DNA from: Photobacterium aphoticum
GTDB lineage: Bacteria > Pseudomonadota > Gammaproteobacteria > Enterobacterales > Vibrionaceae
Assembly (NCBI RefSeq): GCF_001029435.1
Contig: NZ_LDOV01000025.1
Span: forward strand, 248,001-312,000
Direction: 5' to 3'
Length of the DNA stretch: 64,000 nucleotides
Shown here: piece after piece, positions 58,007 to 64,000 of the stretch
Numbering within the stretch: the stretch's first letter is position 1
Layout: every line of letters begins with the position of its first letter
The notes under the pieces: generated by a model
What the model saw: the letters and a program-made list of their open reading frames with translations, nothing else
Told to the model about the DNA's origin: nothing
Databases searched by the model: none
Translations under genes and position numbers: made by a program

Positions 58007-58145
58007 TCATGCGCGGTGCCTGTGTTGGTACATGAGCCCTGAAGGTGTTGCTCAGGAGGACCGGATCTCTTTCGCATAATTTATCGGTGTATTTGACCTT
58101 GATTGGGTATAATCGCTCACCAGTAAGACAAATGCAGAGTAAACC

Positions 58146-59351
58146 ATGTACGCCCCGCTTTTTTCTAAGCTTGACCACCTGCTGGTTGAGACCCGTAATT
58201 TTTGGCAGTTTATGCCGTTTGCCGAAACGCCAGCCGCGTGGGAGGCTGACCATCCTGCGCTGTACCAATGGCTGATGGCGCTTACCGATGACGAGGTGGC
58301 GTATTATCTGTCGGACAGCACGGCATTAAGCGAGGCATTGCGTACCTGGATCCCACAAGCGGATGCACTCACCGCATTGACGGATGTGCCAGCCTTAGCA
58401 CATATCGAGCGCGAGACACCTCGCGGGCTAGACACGGGCATTCCCGGCCGAAAGTGGAGCCAATTGCAGGCGTTTAATGGCGTATTGCCTGCCTTGTCAT
58501 TGCCGTGGTTGGAGTGGTGTGCGGGTAAAGGCTTCTTAGGACGCGTATTGCATGCGACCCACCAGACGCCGGTGGTGAGCTTGGAGTGGCAGCAAGCCCT
58601 GTGTGAAAGCGGTGATGAGGCTGCGAAAAAGCTGGGTCTGGATATGACGTTCGTACAGGGTGATGCTTTTTCGCCGGACAGCGAGCAATATATTCAGCCG
58701 CAGCAGCACGCGGTGGCGTTGCATGCCTGTGGTGATCTGCATGTGTCATTGTTACAACGCGTAGCTGCCAAGCAAGGGCAGGCAGTGAGTATCTCGCCGT
58801 GTTGCTATCACCTGATCCGAGATAAAGCCTATCAGCCATTGTCTCAGGGGGCGAAGCAGAGCGCGCTACAGCTCTCAAAGCATGATTTGCGCTTGCCGCT
58901 GCAAGAGACAGTGACGGCCGGCAACCGAGTACGTAACCTGCGTTTTATTGAAGTCAGCTTCCGCTTAGGCTTTGATAGCTTACAGCGTGCCGTGCGGGCA
59001 CAAGACACCTACATGCCGGTGCCGAATGTGCAAAAAGCCTTGTTAAACGACGGCTTTGAAGCGTTTTGTCTGTGGGCGGCAGAGCAAAAAGGGCTGACTT
59101 TACCGGCCGGTATCGATTTTGCTCATTGGCAGCAGCAGGGTGAAATGCGTTTTTACTGGGTTGAACGTCTTGAACTATTGCGCCAGTTATTCCGCCGACC
59201 ACTGGAAATGTGGCTGGTTTATGATCGTGCCTGTTTTATGGAAGAGGCCGGTTATCAGGTGACGGTCGGTACGTTTTGCGACAAACCTATTACCCCAAGG
59301 AACTTACTTATTCACGCGGAGATCGTGTCACCATGGACACCAACACCCTAA
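58146..59351 (+). CDS. METTL25-like (Methyltransf_32) SAM-dependent methyltransferase
   Basis: A 401-residue protein with the Methyltransf_32 (METTL25/RRNAD1-like) signatures: the SAM loop WLEWCAGKGFLGRVLHATH near residue 120, HACGDLHVSLLQRVA near 195, and SPCCYHLIRDKAYQPLS near 218. The cysteine pair in the last motif is typical. The animal homologue METTL25 has been linked to ribosomal protein/RNA methylation; the bacterial target is unknown. Its 3' end overlaps the start of the TauE/SafE gene by 19 bases, implying co-translation. Confidence 0.78.
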   Translation: MYAPLFSKLDHLLVETRNFWQFMPFAETPAAWEADHPALYQWLMALTDDEVAYYLSDSTALSEALRTWIPQADALTALTDVPALAHIERETPRGLDTGIPGRKWSQLQAFNGVLPALSLPWLEWCAGKGFLGRVLHATHQTPVVSLEWQQALCESGDEAAKKLGLDMTFVQGDAFSPDSEQYIQPQQHAVALHACGDLHVSLLQRVAAKQGQAVSISPCCYHLIRDKAYQPLSQGAKQSALQLSKHDLRLPLQETVTAGNRVRNLRFIEVSFRLGFDSLQRAVRAQDTYMPVPNVQKALLNDGFEAFCLWAAEQKGLTLPAGIDFAHWQQQGEMRFYWVERLELLRQLFRRPLEMWLVYDRACFMEEAGYQVTVGTFCDKPITPRNLLIHAEIVSPWTPTP

Positions 59352-60061
59352 TTTATTGCGCGCTGGCGTTAGCGGCCGGTTGCTTTGTGCAAAGTACCGT
59401 CGGTTTTGGCATGGCCATTGTCGCCGCCCCGATCGTGTACTTTTTTGAGCCGCGTTTCATGCCGGGTACCATTTGCCTGGTGGGGTTGGTACTGGCGTTG
59501 ATCAACATGTGGCAATACCGCGCCATGTTGTCATTTAAAGGCTTGGGCGCCGCTTTTCTGGGCCGAGTGCCGGGTACAGCGGTGGCGAGTGTATTGCTAC
59601 TGTATATCTCATCGCAGTCCTTGGCGATCGTGCTCGGGCTGGGGGTATTGATTGCAGTGGGGATCAGCTTACTGAAAGTGCGCATCAAACCCACACCAAA
59701 AGCCTTGTTCTGGGCTGGTTTTGCGTCCGGCATCATGGGAACATCCACGGCGATTGGTGGCCCACCGATGGCACTGGTGTTGCAGCATGCCGAAGCGGCC
59801 AAGCTACGGGCTAACTTAGCCGGCTTTTTTGCCTTCAGCAGCACCCTGTCACTGGTGGCGCTGTCGATGACCGGGCACTTTAGCTGGTGGCACTTCCAAT
59901 ACGGTATGATGATCATGCCGGCGCCGATTCTGGCCTCGATTTTTGCGTACCGTATCCAGCATCTGATCAAAGCGGAATGGCTGCGTTATTCGTTGCTTGT
60001 GCTGTGTTCGATCTCGGGCGTAGTGGCGATGTGGCAGGGCTTGGCACCGCATTGGGCGTAG
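59333..60061 (+). CDS. TauE/SafE family sulfite/organosulfur exporter-like permease
   Basis: Membrane protein of 242 residues with about eight helices. CFVQSTVGFGMAIVAAPIVY and GIMGTSTAIGGPPMALVLQH are the duplicated TauE/SafE signature loops. The frame is open to 59276, but the ATG at 59333 with GGAGA upstream fits. Members export sulfite, sulfoacetate or other anions. The neighbouring cysB hints at a sulfur role, which is inference. Overlaps the preceding methyltransferase gene. Confidence 0.82.
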   Translation: MDTNTLIYCALALAAGCFVQSTVGFGMAIVAAPIVYFFEPRFMPGTICLVGLVLALINMWQYRAMLSFKGLGAAFLGRVPGTAVASVLLLYISSQSLAIVLGLGVLIAVGISLLKVRIKPTPKALFWAGFASGIMGTSTAIGGPPMALVLQHAEAAKLRANLAGFFAFSSTLSLVALSMTGHFSWWHFQYGMMIMPAPILASIFAYRIQHLIKAEWLRYSLLVLCSISGVVAMWQGLAPHWA

Positions 60062-60136
60062 GGTAAGAGCAGGAAAGACGTTTCTCGTTTCTATGCGTGA
60101 GAAAAGAGATGAGAAAAGAGACGAAAAAGAAGCTGT

Positions 60137-60170
60137 AAAAATTGCCCCTACATTGTCGGGGCAATTTTTT
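60137..60170 (+). terminator. Bidirectional terminator between TauE and GGDEF-EAL genes
   Basis: A 12-bp stem (60137-60148 with 60158-60169) with A and T flanks between convergent genes. Two near copies of GAGAAAAGAGA-T/C lie just before it (60099-60122). Confidence 0.85.
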
Positions 60171-60190
60171 ATAGCGAGTTCAGTCTGTAC

Positions 60191-62164
60191 TCAGTAATAG
60201 TACTTCGTACCCGGTACGTGGTTCTGCAAAGAGAAATGGCGTGCTTCATGCTCGTAAGCGGGCATCGGGCGGCCAAGGTAATACCCCTGACAGTAATCGA
60301 AACGGCACTTTTGCAAATAATGCAATTGCGACAGGGTTTCGACACCCTCTGCCACTACTTTTAATTCCAGCTTTTCACAAATGGCACGGGTGGCTTCAAT
60401 GATCGCCTGGCTGCCTTTATGCTCGCCTTGTACAAAGCTTTGATCCAGCTTCACGGTACTGATCGGCAAGTCCTGCAACTGTGACAGGGATGAATAGCCA
60501 GTACCAAAATCATCCAGATACAGTTCTAAGCCAAGAGACGCTAAGTCATCCAGGCACTGCTTGGCTTCATCGTAATCCTGCAACATGGTGGACTCCGTCA
60601 GTTCCAGTGCCAGCTGTGAGGGCGGAATACCATGCTGATGCAGCAGAGCTTCTACCGTGGGGGCCAAACTGGATTGCAATTGTGCGCGCGACAGATTCAC
60701 ACTCATGATGAAGTGCTTATCGTATTTTTCACGCCATAACGCCAGTTGCTCACAAGCGGTTTTCAGGATCCATTTTCCCAGCGGAACGATTTGGCCGGTT
60801 TCTTCGGCCAACGGAATAAACTCGGCCGGTGATACGTGGCCTAAGGCTTCGTCATGCCAGCGGATCAGGGCTTCAAAGCCTTTCAGCTTTTGGCTTTTCA
60901 TATCCACAATGGGCTGGTAATAGAGCTCAAAGGTTTCGGCTTCGAGTGCCAGCGTCAAATGGTGGCGCAGGGTCATTTTGCGGTACAGCGCATCGGCCAT
61001 ATCCGGTGAAAAATGGTGGCTGCGGTTGCGGCCGCGCAATTTGGCTCGGTGCATCGCCATATCGGCTTGTGTGACCAGCGTTTCAATGTCCTTGGCATCT
61101 TGCGGATACTGGGACGTCCCGATACTGCAGCCGATAGACAGTTCACCCACTTCTTTGAGGTGGAACGGGCGATTCAGCGCACGGATCAATTGCTGGGCAA
61201 AGCTGGTGGGATCACTGATATTGCGGTGTTCTATCTGAATAATGAACTCATCACCGCCGAAACGGGCCAATAATCCTTTAAAACGCACGGCTTCTTGAAG
61301 ACGAATAGCAATGGCCCGCAGCAGCTTATCGCCCACCGCATGGCCATAGGTGTCGTTCACCAGTTTGAAGCCGTCGATGTCGAGAAACAGCAGGCTGTAC
61401 GGATGGTAACTGTGCTGGTTTTCGATAATGGCATTGGTGATCCCGCGTCGGTTAAGCAAACCGGTCAGAAAGTCATGCTCAGCGTTGTACTTCTCTTTAT
61501 TGAGCTGTTCTTTTTCTTGGCTGATGTTGATGATATTGAGCAGTAGCTGTTGCTTGTCATCTAGCCATTTACCGTCGATCGCAAACCAGTAGTGGCTTTT
61601 ACCGGTCCAGCACAGACGTTTGGTCGTCAGTGGTTGGCCTTGGCGGACAAGGGCCAGCCATTCTTGTGCCAAGTTGGCATCACCCAAGAAGCTGTTGAGA
61701 TCCGGCAGTTGATCGCCAAATTCATGGGAAAATGCATCATTGGTGCTGATCAGGTCGCCATATTGATTAAAGAGCAGAGAAAGATTGGAGCAACCAGAAA
61801 AGGCCAGTTCATTGCGTAAGCTGGATTCTTCAGAAATGACTTCGACGAGCATGGCGAGGGTACCGTCGGGCAACGGGATCCCAGAAAAATGGCACAGGAC
61901 TTTTTTCATCACGTTATTCGGTGAGAAAGTCCACCACGTTTTGATGCTTTCACCCTGCTCAAATTGGCGCAGGTAAGTCTCCAGCACTGCACAAACGGCT
62001 TGTGACATATCGCAACGTAAGTCGCGTGCCAACAAGGCATCCTGACTCTCCGCTTCCCATAACGGTAGCGCAGCGGAGTTGGCCCAAAGAATACGTTTTT
62101 GGCGAATATCGAATACCCAAACAGGTGACTGTAGGTATTCAAATATCGAAAAAGTCTGGTTCAT
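60191..62164 (-). CDS. PAS-GGDEF-EAL cyclic-di-GMP protein
   Basis: Soluble protein of 657 residues. One or two PAS-like sensor domains (about 1-110 and 120-225) have no membrane helix. A GGDEF domain follows (about 230-390, intact active-site RFGGDEFII near 303), then an EAL domain (about 400-650) with FEALIRWHDEALGHVSPAEF, LALELTESTML, LYLDDFGTGYSSL and KLDQSFVQ. Both catalytic motifs look complete, so it may make and degrade c-di-GMP, with one activity dominating. The ATG at 62164 is chosen over a GTG just upstream. A stand-alone gene. Confidence 0.92.
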   Translation of the reverse strand: MNQTFSIFEYLQSPVWVFDIRQKRILWANSAALPLWEAESQDALLARDLRCDMSQAVCAVLETYLRQFEQGESIKTWWTFSPNNVMKKVLCHFSGIPLPDGTLAMLVEVISEESSLRNELAFSGCSNLSLLFNQYGDLISTNDAFSHEFGDQLPDLNSFLGDANLAQEWLALVRQGQPLTTKRLCWTGKSHYWFAIDGKWLDDKQQLLLNIINISQEKEQLNKEKYNAEHDFLTGLLNRRGITNAIIENQHSYHPYSLLFLDIDGFKLVNDTYGHAVGDKLLRAIAIRLQEAVRFKGLLARFGGDEFIIQIEHRNISDPTSFAQQLIRALNRPFHLKEVGELSIGCSIGTSQYPQDAKDIETLVTQADMAMHRAKLRGRNRSHHFSPDMADALYRKMTLRHHLTLALEAETFELYYQPIVDMKSQKLKGFEALIRWHDEALGHVSPAEFIPLAEETGQIVPLGKWILKTACEQLALWREKYDKHFIMSVNLSRAQLQSSLAPTVEALLHQHGIPPSQLALELTESTMLQDYDEAKQCLDDLASLGLELYLDDFGTGYSSLSQLQDLPISTVKLDQSFVQGEHKGSQAIIEATRAICEKLELKVVAEGVETLSQLHYLQKCRFDYCQGYYLGRPMPAYEHEARHFSLQNHVPGTKYYY

Positions 62165-62347
62165 CACCCATGCTTATAAGTTATTGTGATAATTGAAAAT
62201 GCTATCTCAAAACAGGTTTCCTAAATATCGAGATAACATAAAAGCGTGACCTTACTTCATGAACCATGAAATCGTCGGTCTGAAATGTTGAAAATCAGCA
62301 AAGGACGCGTTACCTGCGTCGCTTTACTGATCGTCATCGGTGCGGGA

Positions 62348-63268
62348 TTACTGCAGGGCAAGTTTCATTTCTAAGCCGATGAAGGCCTTGTCATATTCCG
62401 CGCCCGCATCCATGGCATATTGAGCCACAGTACTGTTACCAAACCACGGTGAATAGGTCAGGCTGACATCAGAATCGCCTTTCCACCAGTCGGTGACCCA
62501 GTAATGGATATGACCCACCGGGTTAAGCAGGAACAGGCTGACATCCCCGAGGGTTTCCGAGCCCATTACCTCACCGCCATTGGCCGTGATTTCCAGTTCG
62601 GTCTGGAACATCCATTCGCCGACTGCCGCACCAAACAGGGGCGTGACGATGATGTCCTGAATAGACGGGACTTCCGCAAAACCTTCAACGCCGTACTCCC
62701 AGAAGAAGGTCGACATGGTGGCCGAATATAAGAAGGATTCCCACTCATTAAAGCCAGAATGACGCGCGGCGGTGTAGTACACGCCACCAAAATACGGGTG
62801 CATGACATAGTTCAGCACATGGTCGTCTTTATCCCATACCGGACCTTCACTGACGTTATCCCACCACTTTTGGCCTAAGCCGCTCAAATCGCGATCTTCT
62901 TCATCCCACTTGGTCACGCTTTCTGGCAGCAGCGTCATCATACCCACCGTAGCGACACTCAAGCCGAAAATGGTGTACGACTGCTCTAGCAGGTAGTCCC
63001 AGTTTTTCTCTGGGGCCACAGACAGGTGCATCGGCAACGTATTGATGGACTGGTCGCTGGTGTCAGCGGCTTGTGCCAGTACGTGTGCATCGACATTTTC
63101 ACTGGCGCTGTAACGAAACGATGAAGGTGTCGTTGCAGCATAGTGATTTAAGAAGGTGTCTTGTGACGTAAACGTGTTGTAGGTATTGGCGTTGTTGTCG
63201 TGCCATGCCATAGCCGGTGTGCTGAAGGCGCAGCCTAAAACAACGGAAGTAAACAGTGAAGTGCGCAA
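62348..63268 (-). CDS. DUF3943 domain outer-envelope protein
   Basis: Exported protein of 306 residues with a signal peptide (MRTSLFTSVVLGCAFSTPAMA). The conserved DUF3943 core shows VWDKDDHVLNYVMHPYFGGV, SGFNEWESFLYSATMSTFFW, EYGVEGFAEVPSIQDIIVTP and FLLNPVGHIHY. The histidines and acids in these segments resemble a membrane-embedded site, and the domain is found in envelope proteins of many gammaproteobacteria; no function is established. The 180 bases before 62348 and the 250 bases after 63268 show no further gene. Confidence 0.8.
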   Translation of the reverse strand: MRTSLFTSVVLGCAFSTPAMAWHDNNANTYNTFTSQDTFLNHYAATTPSSFRYSASENVDAHVLAQAADTSDQSINTLPMHLSVAPEKNWDYLLEQSYTIFGLSVATVGMMTLLPESVTKWDEEDRDLSGLGQKWWDNVSEGPVWDKDDHVLNYVMHPYFGGVYYTAARHSGFNEWESFLYSATMSTFFWEYGVEGFAEVPSIQDIIVTPLFGAAVGEWMFQTELEITANGGEVMGSETLGDVSLFLLNPVGHIHYWVTDWWKGDSDVSLTYSPWFGNSTVAQYAMDAGAEYDKAFIGLEMKLALQ

Positions 63269-63469
63269 GATACGCTCCGCGATAGATCTGGTTAGACAGG
63301 GGATTTAAGGGCGGGGAGTATCACTGAAAAAAGCACAAATTCCTAGCAGTTATTCGAAATTGCTACCACAGATAGGAATATTTTTCTCTCTTTATATAGA
63401 TAAAGGCGGGGTTGAGAATGGCTTATTGTTAGATAATGAGAGTTAACTCACTGTTTTATAGTGATAATG

Positions 63470-63501
63470 ACGGGAAGTATGCAAGAAGCACGACTTCCCG
63501 T
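63470..63501 (-). other. Stem-loop downstream of the aromatic amino-acid permease gene
   Basis: Perfect 9-bp stem ACGGGAAGT / ACTTCCCGT (63470-63478 with 63493-63501) with a 14-base loop. There is no clear T run on the minus strand, so it is a doubtful terminator. Confidence 0.45.
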
Positions 63502-63518
63502 TCATTTTTGTATGAATC

Positions 63519-64000
63519 TTAACCTACAGCAGGAATGATCCCGGCCATCTGCAGTAATTGCGCGGAGATAATCATGATCCCTGCACCAGTAGCCATCAAT
63601 AAGGCTGGGGTACCGCCTGCGACTTGGTAAGCCGGTTCAGCATCCATTCGCAGTTTACGTTGTGCACGTACCATCGCGACAGGCAGGAAAATCGCCAGAA
63701 TGACCAGAGCAATCGCGGCAAAACCCAGCGCCATGATGAAACCTTGCGGGTAGAACACGGCAAAGCCCAGCGGTGGCAAGAAGGTAATGAATGCTGTTTG
63801 CAGGCGGCCGTATTTTACGCCATCACGTTTAAAGCTGTCGGCAATGAAGTCAAACAGACCCAAGCTTACCCCCAAGAACGAGGTGGCTAGTGCCAGATCG
63901 GCAAACACTGACACAGAGCGGCTGACCATTGGGTTATGAAGCAAGGTGTTCAGTGATTCAATAAACGCGCCCAGGTTGTTATTGGCCATCAGGGCAGACT
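63519..64000 (-). CDS. Aromatic amino-acid permease (TyrP/Mtr family), C-terminal part
   Basis: C-terminal portion of a hydroxy/aromatic amino-acid permease (HAAAP family). The frame is open to the window edge, so the N-terminus is missing. Visible features are FADLALATSFLGVSLGLFDF, IADSFKRDGVKYGRLQTAFI, TFLPPLGFAVFYPQGFIMAL and a final helix ISAQLLQMAGIIPAVG. Together these give four to five of the usual eleven helices. Tyrosine and tryptophan are both possible substrates. Confidence 0.85.
   Translation of the reverse strand, partial: SALMANNNLGAFIESLNTLLHNPMVSRSVSVFADLALATSFLGVSLGLFDFIADSFKRDGVKYGRLQTAFITFLPPLGFAVFYPQGFIMALGFAAIALVILAIFLPVAMVRAQRKLRMDAEPAYQVAGGTPALLMATGAGIMIISAQLLQMAGIIPAVG

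Overview
The window is a chromosomal stretch of a marine gammaproteobacterium, almost certainly a member of the Vibrionaceae. The pointers are a GspS-beta/AspS-type pilot lipoprotein, a 2-aminoethylphosphonate (AEP) locus of the Vibrio type with a fused double-domain permease, a TrpCF fusion, a solute-binding protein of the Vibrio chitobiose-binding type, and the block yciI-yciA-yciB ... trpABCDGE-trpL ... trpH-yciO-rluB-yciK-sohB-yciN-topA-miaE-cysB. Base composition looks close to 50% GC, which would suit Salinivibrio or Grimontia/Enterovibrio better than Vibrio proper; this genus hint is inference only.

Layout. 0-4 kb: an RND efflux pair (adaptor cut by the window edge, plus pump). 4-6 kb: an enoyl-CoA hydratase-like gene divergent from a LysR regulator. 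6-14 kb: AEP use. The minus-strand genes are phnS, phnT, the fused permease, phnR and probably an EamA transporter; phnW and phnX diverge from them. Three TGGT-N4-ACCA dyads lie in front of phnS, phnT and phnW and look like PhnR operators. 14.2 kb: a MerR regulator with a 19-bp-spacer promoter. 14.8-21 kb: a five-gene operon for a sugar ABC importer and an FGGY pentulose kinase. 21.5-25 kb: an HlyD/DUF2955 export pair with a small membrane protein, and an AT-rich ion channel gene. 25-27 kb: an orphan oligosaccharide-binding protein. 27.4-28.4 kb: an intact-looking sigma-54 promoter with an NtrC-like dyad, followed by a decayed uroporphyrinogen-III methyltransferase gene and a lone nirD. 28.7-36.6 kb: iron-type alcohol dehydrogenase, cardiolipin synthase, an RluA-family pseudouridine synthase, a small very basic protein, a class I methyltransferase, AspS, YciI, YciA and YciB. 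36.7-38 kb: a dicarboxylate/amino-acid symporter.

38.2-46.3 kb is the tryptophan operon on the minus strand. A TrpR operator/promoter and a leader peptide with three consecutive Trp codons precede an attenuator hairpin. Next comes a type I-beta DAHP synthase gene placed ahead of trpE, then trpG, trpD, trpCF, trpB and trpA. Coupling the first shikimate-pathway enzyme to trp attenuation is the most notable operon-level feature. 46.3-58 kb holds the syntenic housekeeping block (trpH, yciO, rluB, yciK, sohB, yciN, topA, miaE, a coiled-coil membrane protein, cysB). 58-64 kb: a METTL25-like methyltransferase overlapping a TauE/SafE exporter, a GGDEF-EAL protein, a DUF3943 protein and the C-terminal part of an aromatic amino-acid permease running off the window.

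No rRNA, tRNA, CRISPR array, prophage or insertion sequence was recognised. Two heptamer tandem arrays sit in intergenic space (38.1 and 54.8 kb). I did not find a clearly new multi-gene system. The observations most worth following are the decayed nitrogen-regulated nirD locus, the DAHP synthase inside the trp operon, the three phosphonate operators and the small basic protein upstream of the methyltransferase at 33 kb.
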